This document shows, in pieces, positions 19,891-31,395 of a stretch of 64,000 bases of DNA. Source of the DNA: Corynebacterium marinum DSM 44953. GTDB taxonomy: Bacteria > Actinomycetota > Actinomycetes > Mycobacteriales > Mycobacteriaceae. Numbering within the stretch: position 1 is the first letter of the stretch; every line of letters begins with the position of its first letter. Below the pieces are notes generated by a model. That model saw only the letters and a list, made by a program, of their open reading frames with translations, was not told the origin of the DNA and made no database searches. Location of the stretch: positions 1,674,001-1,738,000 of the forward strand of contig NZ_CP007790.1 in assembly GCF_000835165.1 (NCBI RefSeq), written 5' to 3'. A program made the position numbers and the translations under genes.

Positions 19891-21194
19891 GTGTTGACCA
19901 GGTACTCGTACTCCGGGGTACCCGGCATGAGGTGGCGGCAATCAATGCGGGAGGCGTTCATCCGCTCCACCAGCGGGTCGAAATCACTCGCGCGGCCCAG
20001 CTCCAGGCCCACGAGCGCGGCACCGGTCTCCCGGTTGTTGCGCTTGAGGTACTCGAAGAGGGTGATGTCGTCGTCGGGGCCGAGGATGTCGTTGAGGAAG
20101 TGGCGCAGCTGGCCCGGCTCCTGCGGGAAGTTCACCAGGAAGTAGTGCTTCAGCCCGCGGTGGACCAGGGAGCGCTCCATGATCTCCGCGTAGCGCAGGA
20201 CGTCGTTGTTGCCGCCCGAGATGATGCACACCACCACCGAGTCCGGCTGCAGGTTCATCTCCTTGAGCCCCGTCACCGACAGCGCCCCGGCGGGTTCCGC
20301 GATGATGCCCTCGTTCTGGTACAGGTCGAGCATCTCGGTGCAGACCGCCCCCTCGGAAACGTCCATGACGTGGATGCGTCCCAGGTTGCGCTCGACGATC
20401 CGGTAGGGCAGCTCGCCGATGCGCTTGACGGCGGCTCCGTCGACGAAGGCGTCGACGGCCTCGAGGGTCACGGGGCCGTCGGCGTGCAGCGCGGCCTGCA
20501 GCGAGGCCGCACCCGCCGGCTCGACGCCGACGATGGCGGTGCGCGGCGCCATGTCCGCGAGGTAGCTGGCCACGCCGGCGAGCAGACCGCCGCCGCCGAC
20601 GGGCACGAAGACGGTGTCCAGGGACTTGCCGATGGAGGTCAGCTGGGTGAGGATCTCCGCGGCGACGGTGCCCTGCCCGATGACGGTGTCGCGGGCGTCG
20701 AAAGGTTCGATCATGGTGGCGCCGCGCTCGGCGGAGTCGGCGCGCGCGGCCTCGGCGGCCTCGTCGAAGTTGTTGCCGGTGACCACGAGCTCCACCATGT
20801 CCCCGCCGTGGACGACGATGCGGTCGCGTTTCTGCTTCGGTGTCTGGACCGGCACGTAGATGCGCCCGGGGATACCCATGGTGCGGCACGCGTAGGCCAC
20901 TCCCTGGGCGTGGTTGCCCGCCGACGCTGCCACGATACCCGCCGCACGCTGCTCATCGCTGAGATTCGCGATGGCGTAGTAGGCGCCGCGGATCTTGTAG
21001 GAGCGGACGTCCTGGAGGTCCTCGCGCTTGAGGTAGACCTCGACCCCCGTCTCCTCCGACAGGCGGGGGCAGTACTGCAACGGGGTCGGCTCGATGACAG
21101 ACGAAATCCGGGCCTGCGCCAGCTGAATATCCGAGGCGCGGACCGGCTCGAAGGTGGTGGAGGCTGTCAGGGTGGCGGACGGGTTGTCACTCAT
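19887..21194 (-). CDS. ilvA: threonine dehydratase (threonine ammonia-lyase), biosynthetic
   Basis: This PLP enzyme deaminates threonine to 2-oxobutanoate, the first committed step of isoleucine synthesis. It has 435 residues with the PLP lysine K67 in VRSYKIRGAY and the glycine loop VPVGGGGLLAG. It is shorter than E. coli IlvA: only one ACT-like C-terminal regulatory region (KHYFLVNFPQEPGQLRHFL, about 330-415), as in the C. glutamicum enzyme, which is isoleucine-inhibited. The ATG at 21194 is 8 bases after a TACACT -10, so the message is probably leaderless and there is no leader attenuator. Confidence 0.95.
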   Translation of the reverse strand: MSDNPSATLTASTTFEPVRASDIQLAQARISSVIEPTPLQYCPRLSEETGVEVYLKREDLQDVRSYKIRGAYYAIANLSDEQRAAGIVAASAGNHAQGVAYACRTMGIPGRIYVPVQTPKQKRDRIVVHGGDMVELVVTGNNFDEAAEAARADSAERGATMIEPFDARDTVIGQGTVAAEILTQLTSIGKSLDTVFVPVGGGGLLAGVASYLADMAPRTAIVGVEPAGAASLQAALHADGPVTLEAVDAFVDGAAVKRIGELPYRIVERNLGRIHVMDVSEGAVCTEMLDLYQNEGIIAEPAGALSVTGLKEMNLQPDSVVVCIISGGNNDVLRYAEIMERSLVHRGLKHYFLVNFPQEPGQLRHFLNDILGPDDDITLFEYLKRNNRETGAALVGLELGRASDFDPLVERMNASRIDCRHLMPGTPEYEYLVNT

Positions 21195-21202
21195 GTGGAG
21201 AC

Positions 21203-21208
21203 AGTGTA
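21203..21208 (-). promoter_or_regulatory. -10 element of leaderless ilvA
   Basis: TACACT on the minus strand, 8 bases before the ilvA ATG. Confidence 0.55.
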
Positions 21209-21350
21209 GTCCCCCGGCCCGGCGTTCTTTTGCCCGCGGCCCGGTTCACCGAAGGTTCACCCGACAGCTACTCACCGTTGGGCGCGGGGCAATGTGGACA
21301 CGTCATCCTTACGTTCGTCCAACTCTCATTGTTCTCACAGGAGTTTCCTA

Positions 21351-23033
21351 GTGTCTTTCCGTCGTTCCGCCGTCGCCCTGTGCGCGGCTGTCGCCACCGG
21401 CCTCAACATCGCCCCGGCCCACGCCGCCCTGGCCGCCGAACCGATCACTCACTCCGCACCGGATGCCGCTCTCTCGGTCAACCCGATCGGCTCCCACGAG
21501 TCCGGCATCTTCGACGCCTCGGCCGCCGAGATCGTCACCTACCATCCGGCATCGCAGCGGGTCCTCACCGTCAACGCCCTCTCCGGCAGCGTCGACATTC
21601 TGGATATCTCCGATCCGACGGCTCCGCAGCTGATCGGCTCCGTCCATGCAGGAGAGGACACGACCATCAACTCGGTGGCCGTCCGCGCCGACGGCCTGGC
21701 CGTCGCCACCGTCGAACCGGGCGTCAAGACCGATCCGGGCTCCGTCATCTTCTTCGATGCCGCCGGCGACGGCACCGTCCTCGACTCCTTGCCGGTCGGA
21801 TCCCTTCCGGACATGGTGACCGTCACCGAGGACGGCGCCTACGCGGTCGTGGCCAACGAAGGCGAGCCCGCCGAGGACTACTCCGTCGACCCGGAGGGCT
21901 CTGTCTCCGTGATCACCCTGCCGGCGGACGTCGCCGCCGCCACCGAGGTCCGCTCCGCCGGCTTCGAGGCCTACAACGCTCCCGGTGCCCTGCCCGAGGG
22001 CATCCGCATCTTCGGCCAGTTCGGCGACTCCACCACTGTGGCGCAGAACCTGGAGCCCGAGTACGTCACCACCTCCGGAGGCAAGGCCTACGTCTCCCTG
22101 CAGGAGAACAACGCCATCGCCGTCGTCGACATCGCGACCGCGACCGTGGAAGACATCTTCCCGCTGGGCACCGTCGACCTGAGGGAGGTCCCGATGGACA
22201 TCTCCGACAAGGACGACACCGTCAACATCGCCAACTGGCCCATCAACTCCTTCCGCATGCCCGACGCGATCGAGTCCTACGTGGTCGGCGGCACCACCTA
22301 CATCGTCACCACCAACGAAGGCGACGCCCGCGACTGGGACGCCTACTCCGAGGAGGCCCGTGTCAAGGATCTGGGCAAGGAGGGCCTGGCCCCGATCTGC
22401 GAGGACGCCGTCGACGACATGGCCGAGTTCCAGGCGGACGAGAACGCCGGACGCCTGAAAATCACCACCGCTGACGGCCTGAACGCCGACGGGACCTGCT
22501 ACGAGGAGATCTACTCCTACGGCGGCCGCGGCTTCTCCATCTTCGACCAGTTCGGCGACCTCGTGTTCAACTCCGACGACGTCTTCGAGCAGATCCTCGC
22601 CGAGGCTGTCCCGGAATACTTCAACTCCAACCACAGCGAGTCCACCTTCGAGGGCCGCTCCGACGACAAGGGCCCGGAGCCGGAGGGCGTGGCCCTCGGC
22701 GAGATCGGTGACCGTACCTACGCTTTCATCGGCCTCGAGCGCATCGGCGGCGTCATGGTCTACGACGTGACCGACCCGTCCGCCGCCGAGTTCGTCACCT
22801 ACGTCAACAACCGCGACTTCTCCGTCTCCATGGAGGACGAGGCGGATCAGGCGGCCGCGCTGCCCGCCGCGGGCGACCTGGGCCCGGAGGGCCTGACCTT
22901 CATCCCGGCCGCCGACTCCCCCAACGAGAAGAACCTGCTCGTCGTGGGCAACGAGGTCTCCGGCACCACCACGATCTTCCAGATCGACGAGGTCCTCGCG
23001 CAGCCGGGCCTGTCGTCTCTGTCCTCCCGGTAA
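21351..23033 (+). CDS. secreted choice-of-anchor I family beta-propeller protein
   Basis: The 560-residue exported protein has a signal peptide VSFRRSAVALCAAVATGLNI with a likely cut after APAHA. The mature part is a beta-propeller-like repeat protein of the choice-of-anchor I type: QRVLTVNALSGSVDILDISDP, EYVTTSGGKAYVSLQENNAIAVVDI, TNEGDARDWDAYSEEARV and GPEPEGVALGEI. No LPXTG motif, lipobox or C-terminal helix is present; the C-terminus is LSSLSSR, so the protein is probably released or held non-covalently. The GTG at 21351 has AGGAG 7 bases upstream. Substrate or partner unknown. Confidence 0.85.
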   Translation: MSFRRSAVALCAAVATGLNIAPAHAALAAEPITHSAPDAALSVNPIGSHESGIFDASAAEIVTYHPASQRVLTVNALSGSVDILDISDPTAPQLIGSVHAGEDTTINSVAVRADGLAVATVEPGVKTDPGSVIFFDAAGDGTVLDSLPVGSLPDMVTVTEDGAYAVVANEGEPAEDYSVDPEGSVSVITLPADVAAATEVRSAGFEAYNAPGALPEGIRIFGQFGDSTTVAQNLEPEYVTTSGGKAYVSLQENNAIAVVDIATATVEDIFPLGTVDLREVPMDISDKDDTVNIANWPINSFRMPDAIESYVVGGTTYIVTTNEGDARDWDAYSEEARVKDLGKEGLAPICEDAVDDMAEFQADENAGRLKITTADGLNADGTCYEEIYSYGGRGFSIFDQFGDLVFNSDDVFEQILAEAVPEYFNSNHSESTFEGRSDDKGPEPEGVALGEIGDRTYAFIGLERIGGVMVYDVTDPSAAEFVTYVNNRDFSVSMEDEADQAAALPAAGDLGPEGLTFIPAADSPNEKNLLVVGNEVSGTTTIFQIDEVLAQPGLSSLSSR

Positions 23034-23063
23034 TTATTCCGCGCAGTGCTGACCGCCACCTGC

Positions 23064-23069
23064 TAGATT
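23064..23069 (+). promoter_or_regulatory. -10 element for the 116-residue secreted protein
   Basis: TAGATT, about 40 bases upstream of the GTG at 23110. The leader contains AAGGAG at 23097-23102. Confidence 0.4.
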
Positions 23070-23109
23070 GATGATCGGTCAATCTCACACCCAATCAAGG
23101 AGTTCCCCT

Positions 23110-23460
23110 GTGATCCGTCGTCGTCTCTCTGTCGCCCTGGTTGCCGCAGCCGGCACCACCCTGGCCCTGGTGACCCCGGTCCACGCCGAGACCACCCAGA
23201 AGCAGGAGCAGAGCATCTCCTCCCTGTCCTCGGGCTCCTCCCAGGCAGAGGGGACCGTCGATGACGACGACTCGGAGCTCCCCGGTTGGGCACAGTCCGC
23301 GGAGCTCGACGATGACTCCCTGCTGACGATCGAGATCATCAAGGCGGTCCTCGCCGCCGGCCTCGCGCTGACCCAGGCCGCGGTCATCGTTCTGCCCTTC
23401 GTCCCGGGCGGCACCGACCAGCTCCGCGGTTTCCTGGGGTCGCTGGGCATCCAGCCCTGA
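23110..23460 (+). CDS. small secreted protein, 116 residues
   Basis: The signal peptide is VIRRRLSVALVAAAGTTLAL with a likely cut after TPVHA, leaving about 90 residues. The mature N-terminus is acidic and polar (TTQKQEQSISSLSSGSSQAEGTVDDDDSE). The C-terminal third is hydrophobic (IIKAVLAAGLALTQAAVIVLPFVPGG) and could insert in a membrane. The GTG start has AAGGAG at 7 bases. It follows the choice-of-anchor I gene by 76 bases, with its own -10 and a strong terminator after it. Both proteins contain the SSLSS motif; no known family. Confidence 0.78.
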   Translation: MIRRRLSVALVAAAGTTLALVTPVHAETTQKQEQSISSLSSGSSQAEGTVDDDDSELPGWAQSAELDDDSLLTIEIIKAVLAAGLALTQAAVIVLPFVPGGTDQLRGFLGSLGIQP

Positions 23461-23474
23461 CCTCCGCGCAACCG

Positions 23475-23516
23475 AAAGGGCCTGCAGTTCAGATGTCTGA
23501 ACTGCAGGCCCTTTTT
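23475..23516 (+). terminator. strong intrinsic terminator
   Basis: Perfect inverted repeat with 19-base arms (23475-23493 and 23496-23514, AAAGGGCCTGCAGTTCAGA and its complement), followed by a run of five T. It ends the small secreted protein transcript 14 bases after the stop and separates it from the convergent MetE-like gene. Confidence 0.9.
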
Positions 23517-23526
23517 CCGTCTCAGG

Positions 23527-24732
23527 TCAGAAGAGTTCCTCGCTGGCGATGCGGGCGCCCTCGACCAGAGAATCCAGCTTCGCCCAGGCGATCTGGTGGT
23601 GCAGGCGGCCACCGAGTCCGCAGTCGGTGGAGGCGACGACGTTCTCCGGACCGACCACCTCGGCGAACTGGATGATGCGGTCGGCGACCAGGCGCGGGTG
23701 CTCGACGGCGTTGGTGCTGTGGGAGATGACGCCCGGGTAGATCAGGGAGCCCTCCGGCAGCTTGTGCTCCTGCCAGATGCGCCACTCGTGGGCGTGGCGC
23801 GGGGAGGCGCCCTCGAAGGAGAAGCCGCCGACCTCGGCGCGCAGGATCTCCTCGATGATGTCGCCGAAGGGGACGTCGGTGACGTGCGGGCCGTGCCAGG
23901 AACCCCAGCAGATGTGCAGACGGGTCAGTTCCTTCGGGATGCCCCGGACGGAATGGTTGATGGCGTCGATGCGGGTGCGCAGCCAGTCGCGGTAGTCCGC
24001 GAGGCTCGGCTCCGGGTTGATCTGGTCCCAGGACTCGGCGAGGTCCGGCGCGTCGAGCTGGACGGTGAAGCCGGCGTCGGTGATGGCCTTGTACTCCTGC
24101 GCCATGGCGTCGGCGCAGGCCCAGACGACCTCGTCGTCGGTGGCGTAGAACTCGTTCTTCAGGCGGGCGGCGGAGCCGGGCGAGAGCGCGGCGACGAAAC
24201 CGTCGGCGGCGCCGGCGGCGTCCATCGCGTTGCGCATCAGCTTGGCGTCGGTCTCGACCTCCTCCTGGCCGATGTAGGTGATCGGGCCGGTGAACTTGGG
24301 GTTGCCCACCTTGGCGCGGCCGGTGAAGATGCCGGATTCCGGGTCCTCGTAGGCCTCGTTGAACATCTGGCGGTCGCGGCGGTCGGCGAAGGAGGTCAGC
24401 TTGATGTTGCCGGGGGTGGAACGCTCGACGGCCTGGCTGGCCCAGCGGTCCTCGTCGGTCATGGTCAGGCCGCCGAGGCGGGAGAAGGAGTAGTTCCACC
24501 AGGCGCCGTAGTCGATGGCGCCGGAGGTGATGTGCCCGTACTCGCCCTCGTTGACGATGTCGATGCCCATGTCGACCTGGCGTTTGACCACCTCATCGAC
24601 GGAAGCGCGGAGGATCTCGGAGAACTGCTCGTCGCCGAGTTCGCCGTTGGCGCGCTTGATGTTCGCCTCGAGCAGTTCCGGCGTACGCGGGAGGGACCCC
24701 ACGTGGGTGGTACGAATCTTGTTCACTGACAT
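23527..24732 (-). CDS. cobalamin-independent methionine synthase-like protein (MetE C-terminal family)
   Basis: The 401-residue protein corresponds to the catalytic half of MetE, lacking its N-terminal domain. Marks are TTHVGSLPRTPELL at the N-terminus, GEYGHITSGAIDYG, and the zinc-ligand motifs HICWGSW (H273, C275) and TDCGLGGR (C371). Such short paralogs use a methyl donor other than triglutamyl folate in some organisms; the donor here is not determined. The ATG at 24732 has GGAG at 7 bases. A palindrome matching the McbR operator lies 20-36 bases upstream, placing the gene in the methionine/sulfur regulon. Confidence 0.87.
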   Translation of the reverse strand: MSVNKIRTTHVGSLPRTPELLEANIKRANGELGDEQFSEILRASVDEVVKRQVDMGIDIVNEGEYGHITSGAIDYGAWWNYSFSRLGGLTMTDEDRWASQAVERSTPGNIKLTSFADRRDRQMFNEAYEDPESGIFTGRAKVGNPKFTGPITYIGQEEVETDAKLMRNAMDAAGAADGFVAALSPGSAARLKNEFYATDDEVVWACADAMAQEYKAITDAGFTVQLDAPDLAESWDQINPEPSLADYRDWLRTRIDAINHSVRGIPKELTRLHICWGSWHGPHVTDVPFGDIIEEILRAEVGGFSFEGASPRHAHEWRIWQEHKLPEGSLIYPGVISHSTNAVEHPRLVADRIIQFAEVVGPENVVASTDCGLGGRLHHQIAWAKLDSLVEGARIASEELF

Positions 24733-24751
24733 TCAGACTCCAATACAAAAA

Positions 24752-24767
24752 TAGACTGTGCGGTCTA
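24752..24767. promoter_or_regulatory. McbR operator upstream of the MetE-like gene
   Basis: TAGACTGTGCGGTCTA is an exact TAGAC-N6-GTCTA, the published consensus of the C. glutamicum methionine/cysteine repressor McbR. It is extended to 6-base arms (ATAGAC/GTCTAT, 24751-24768). It lies 20 bases upstream of the ATG at 24732 and overlaps a TACCAT hexamer on the minus strand, a position suited to repression. Confidence 0.8.
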
Positions 24768-24824
24768 TGGTAACCGATGCCCCGGAGTCTTCCCGATCCG
24801 GCTCACGCTTTTCATTCAGCCGTG

Positions 24825-25268
24825 TCACGGCGCCGGAAGAAAGGCCCACGTCGACTCGCCGTCCAGCTCACCGGACACCTGGAAAGTCAGGGGATGATCC
24901 GCGCTGATGGGGTGCCAGAGGAAAGGCTCCCCCGTCGAGCAGTAGCGGACCCGGCTACGGGGCCAGGCGTCGTAGGTGATGTCCCCCTCCGCGGAGCGGA
25001 GAATGATCGCCTCACCCGCATAGGCAGTCGACAGGTCAGGAACGTCATCTGCATCGACCCCGAGCATGTCGGCAGTGTAGGTATCGGAAGAATAACCGCA
25101 GGTGAAGGCATATTCGGACCATTCTTGCCCATAGAGGCCCGCGAGGTCGACCATGGCCGTCTCCCCTGGGTGCTGTTCAAGATGTTCGCCCAGGCCCGGC
25201 CCTGCACAGGCGGAGAGGATCGGGATGAGCCCCAGAACCGACCACCTTCTCCAGCGGGAAAACCTCAT
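24825..25268 (-). CDS. lipoprotein, 147 residues, YGxxWSE family
   Basis: The signal peptide MRFSRWRRWSVLGLIPILSA is followed by lipobox cysteine 21 (LSAC). The mature part has the segment LYGQEWSEYAFTCGY, then AGEAIILRSAEGDITYD and VRYCSTGEPFLWHPI. The two later cysteines may form a disulfide. The same layout occurs in the 138-residue protein at 30919-31335, so the two look like paralogs. It starts 6 bases after the dnaE1 stop on the same strand, so co-transcription is likely. Function unknown. Confidence 0.78.
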   Translation of the reverse strand: MRFSRWRRWSVLGLIPILSACAGPGLGEHLEQHPGETAMVDLAGLYGQEWSEYAFTCGYSSDTYTADMLGVDADDVPDLSTAYAGEAIILRSAEGDITYDAWPRSRVRYCSTGEPFLWHPISADHPLTFQVSGELDGESTWAFLPAP

Positions 25269-25274
25269 GGATCG

Positions 25275-28841
<3,567 letters not shown>

Positions 28842-28848
28842 GGGAGTG

Positions 28849-28854
28849 AGTCTA
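28849..28854 (-). promoter_or_regulatory. -10 element of leaderless dnaE1
   Basis: TAGACT on the minus strand, 7 bases before the dnaE1 ATG at 28841. Confidence 0.55.
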
Positions 28855-29019
28855 GCCAGTCAGCCTGCAGAGAGAAATTGCCCCGGAAATTGCCCCGCGA
28901 CCAGCGGCTCAGCCTTTTCTGTGGGTCTGCCCCATCTACGCGACGGCGAAGTAATTTATTCCTCCGCCGCCCGAGGAGTGCTCAGCGCCCGCGCCTCGGC
29001 GGGGCGAGCCGCCTCCTGC

Positions 29020-30009
29020 TCAGAACCAGGCGTCGGCCAGCAGCCGCAGGGAACGCTCCCGCACAGCCGGGTCGTACGCGTAGGTGACGGTGATCAACTC
29101 GTCGACGCCGGTGCGCTCCACGAACTCCTCCATCTTCCTCTTCGCCGTCTGCGGCGAGCCTACGGCCTTGATCCGCAGCATGGACCTGTCGCGGGCGTCC
29201 TGCCCCATGAGCGTCTGCGGATCGACGGGGGGCTGGAGCTTCCGGGACTGGCCCTGCTGGATGTCCAGGAACATCTGCTCGATGACCGTGAACTCCCGCT
29301 CGGCCTCCTCGTCGGTGTCGGCGACCATGACATTGATGCCGGCCATCACGTAAGGTTCGTCGATCTGGGCGGTGGGAGCCTCGGTGGTGAACGTCTCCCG
29401 GTACACCTCGAGGGCCTGATCGATCTGGTCCGGGGCGAAATGCGAGGCCAGGGAGAACGGCAGCCCCAGCTGCCCGGCAATGGAGGCGCCGTTGACGGTC
29501 GAACCGAGCACCCAGACGGGCACCTGCGTCCCCGCCGACGCTGCGGAGACGATCGGCGTGCTGTGCGCGGAGCCGGTGTCGCTGAACCAGCCCTGCAGGT
29601 CATAGATGCTCTGGGCGAAGGCCTGCGGCTCGGCCGAGGACCGGCTCAGGGCCTGCGCGGTCATTCTGTCCGTGCCCGGAGCCCGCCCCAGGCCGAGATC
29701 GATCCGGTTCCCGTGCATGTTGGCCAGGGTGCCGTACTGCTCCGCCACCATCAGCGGAGCGTGGTTGGGCAGCATCACCCCGCCGGAACCCACGCGGATG
29801 CGCCCGGTCACGGAAGCCGCCTGGGAGATCAGCAACGCGGTGGCACTGGAAGCCAGATTCGGGGTGTTGTGGTGCTCGGCGAACCAGAGCCGGCGGTAGC
29901 CCAGCTCATCGGCGAGACGGGCGGATTCCATCGAGGCGGCGATGGCCTCCCGGGCGGTGGCGCCCTCGGAGATGGAGACCAGATCAAGAATGTTCAGGGG
30001 AATAGACAA
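29020..30009 (-). CDS. LLM-class oxidoreductase, MsnO8-like
   Basis: The 329-residue luciferase-fold monooxygenase shows MSIPLNILDLVSISEG, LGYRRLWFAEHHNTPNLA, RIRVGSGGVMLPNHAPLMVAEQY and DLGLGRAPGTDRMT, the pattern of the MsnO8 subgroup. The cofactor is probably reduced FMN; the substrate is unknown. The start is TTG at 30009, supported by AAGGAAA at good spacing. It lies downstream of a TetR gene on the same strand, with a 25-base palindrome in between, which suggests TetR control in response to a small molecule. Confidence 0.9.
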   Translation of the reverse strand: MSIPLNILDLVSISEGATAREAIAASMESARLADELGYRRLWFAEHHNTPNLASSATALLISQAASVTGRIRVGSGGVMLPNHAPLMVAEQYGTLANMHGNRIDLGLGRAPGTDRMTAQALSRSSAEPQAFAQSIYDLQGWFSDTGSAHSTPIVSAASAGTQVPVWVLGSTVNGASIAGQLGLPFSLASHFAPDQIDQALEVYRETFTTEAPTAQIDEPYVMAGINVMVADTDEEAEREFTVIEQMFLDIQQGQSRKLQPPVDPQTLMGQDARDRSMLRIKAVGSPQTAKRKMEEFVERTGVDELITVTYAYDPAVRERSLRLLADAWF

Positions 30010-30034
30010 ATCAGATTTTCCTTACTTTTCGTTG

Positions 30035-30059
30035 CCCTCGAACGGAATCCGTTCGAGGG
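30035..30059. promoter_or_regulatory. 25-base perfect palindrome between the TetR and LLM genes
   Basis: The arms CCCTCGAACGG and CCGTTCGAGGG are separated by AAT. The site lies 26-50 bases before the LLM start codon. It has no T-run on either side, so an operator fits better than a terminator. It contains TCGAAC/GTTCGA but with spacing 7, not the 4 of a LexA box. Confidence 0.6.
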
Positions 30060-30095
30060 GTTGTGTTCCGGACCACGGGACATACAGGTAGGTTT

Positions 30096-30662
30096 CTATG
30101 CCCGGTATCCGTGACGGAGGATGCCGCGCACTCCCTCGGGGCCGCGATCCTGGTGCGGCAGCTGGGAACCCAACCAGGCGACCATGAGGGCGGTCTCGAA
30201 CAGTGCCTGGCCGGTTACCTCGGACCGGACGCTGCCGCGGCGTTGCGCGTCGGCGAGGAATTCATCGGTGATGGCAATGATCTCCTGGCAGGTGATGGCC
30301 AGCGGGCTTTTGCCCCCGCGCTCCAGGGCCTGCGCGATCGAATCCGGCAGGCCCTGGTAGGAACTGAGGTACTTCTCCACCTCAGCTAGCCACCGGTCCA
30401 ACCGGGCGACTTCGGGCATGGATTCACGAATGCCGGCGGAGACAGCCCGCAGCGCCTCGCCCTGGGCATTGAGGGCGGCGAGGATGAGGTGGTCGCGGTC
30501 GGGGAAATGCCGGTAGAGGGTGCCCACGCCGACGCCAGCCTCGCGGGCGATGGCCTCCAGGGAAGTGGTGACCCCCTGGCTCGTCAGGTGGTGGCGTGCC
30601 ACCTCGACCAGCGCTTGGTAGTTCTTGCGGGCATCCGCCCTCATGGGCCGGGGTTCTGGCAT
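30096..30662 (-). CDS. TetR-family transcriptional regulator
   Basis: The 188-residue protein has an N-terminal DNA-binding domain: NYQALVEVARHHLTSQGVTTSLEAIAREAGVGVGTLYRHFPDRDHLILAAL, about residues 14-64. A helical ligand-binding domain follows, with the motif GGKSPLAITCQEIIAIT that is common in this TetR subgroup. The ATG at 30662 is preceded by GGAGG; ATG 30644 is an alternative. A 25-base imperfect palindrome overlaps its own -10, suggesting autoregulation. It is upstream of the LLM oxidoreductase on the same strand. Confidence 0.9.
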   Translation of the reverse strand: MPEPRPMRADARKNYQALVEVARHHLTSQGVTTSLEAIAREAGVGVGTLYRHFPDRDHLILAALNAQGEALRAVSAGIRESMPEVARLDRWLAEVEKYLSSYQGLPDSIAQALERGGKSPLAITCQEIIAITDEFLADAQRRGSVRSEVTGQALFETALMVAWLGSQLPHQDRGPEGVRGILRHGYRA

Positions 30663-30678
30663 CTGTCCTCCACATCCT

Positions 30679-30703
30679 CTAAGCGGAGTCTACCTCCGAT
30701 TAG
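30679..30703. promoter_or_regulatory. probable TetR operator overlapping its own promoter
   Basis: Inverted repeat with arms CTAAGCGGAG and CTCCGATTAG (9 of 10 complementary) around TCTAC. The minus-strand -10 hexamer TAGACT (30687-30692) lies in its centre, 25 bases before the regulator's ATG. Confidence 0.55.
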
Positions 30704-30918
30704 CTCTGAGCCCAATCCCACCACAGGGAACGAGGATAAGCGTCCAGGCAGATGCACCTACGCCTGTGTTGAGCACCGATGCGGCATCCGGACCTACCGT
30801 AGGGCAGCACCCTGGAATCCCCCGCCAGAACGGACACACCTGATGAGACAGGGACTTCCGGCATCCCGATGTCGGTGCTCGACTGCACCAGGTGTCGGAG
30901 CCGCAAATCCCCGTGTCT
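30704..30918. other. intergenic region with no supported feature
   Basis: About 215 bases between the TetR operator and the next minus-strand gene. The frames here lack a ribosome site and a plausible protein. Fragments of an inverted repeat around GAGCACCGATG and TCGGTGCTC are present but imperfect. No tRNA shape was seen. Confidence 0.4.
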
Positions 30919-31335
30919 TCAGCCCAGGGGCCCGGCGCTCCTGACCAGCCGCCAACGCCCCACCTCCTCGTCGTAGTCCAGCAGCAGGGAATCATCGACC
31001 GGGCGGAAGTCGAACCCGGGCTGGTCGTCGGCGCAGAACTCCACCACCTCCCGGCGCAGCCACTGCTCCTCCACACGCCCGTCCGGGGTCCGCAGGAGAA
31101 GCAGATTGCGCGAGCTGGGGACGAGGCGGTCCTCGTGGGTTTCACCGGGGCAGACGACGGCGAATTCCGAGTACTGGTCGCCGTAGGCCTCAGCCATGGT
31201 CATCCGCAAGCTCGGTTCGACCGGCTCCCGCTCCCGGAGAAGCGGGCTGTCGGGGGAGCTGAAGAAGGTGCCGAACTGGATCACCGCGAGGGTGACGGCG
31301 GCAGCTTCCCAGGGGCGGGGATCTTCCTGCGTCAC
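30919..31335 (-). CDS. hypothetical envelope protein, 138 residues, YGxxWSE family
   Basis: The GTG at 31335 has AGGAAGGA upstream. A mildly hydrophobic N-terminal segment (AAAVTLAVIQFGTFF, about 11-26) may be a membrane anchor, but no lipobox cysteine is present. The rest matches the layout of the lipoprotein at 24825-25268: AYGDQYSEFAVVC for LYGQEWSEYAFTC, NLLLLRTPDGRVEEQ for AIILRSAEGDITYD, and VVEFCADD for VRYCSTGE. Both cysteines are kept. It stands alone, between TetR and rarD. Function unknown. Confidence 0.68.
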   Translation of the reverse strand: MTQEDPRPWEAAAVTLAVIQFGTFFSSPDSPLLREREPVEPSLRMTMAEAYGDQYSEFAVVCPGETHEDRLVPSSRNLLLLRTPDGRVEEQWLRREVVEFCADDQPGFDFRPVDDSLLLDYDEEVGRWRLVRSAGPLG

Positions 31336-31381
31336 AGCGCGGTCCTTCCTGCTGGTGTCTTCCCGTCATCCTAGCGGGGGC

Positions 31382-31387
31382 TAGGCT
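31382..31387 (+). promoter_or_regulatory. -10 element of leaderless rarD
   Basis: TAGGCT, 8 bases before the ATG at 31396. Confidence 0.5.
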
Positions 31388-31395
31388 GGCTCCCC

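Noticed and set aside
30035..30059. LexA (SOS) box
   Set aside because: TCGAAC and GTTCGA are present but 7 bases apart; the corynebacterial/mycobacterial SOS box needs 4. A larger palindrome explains the site.
30704..30918. tRNA, small RNA or decayed gene in the intergenic stretch
   Set aside because: No cloverleaf, no coding signal with a ribosome site, and only imperfect inverted repeats.
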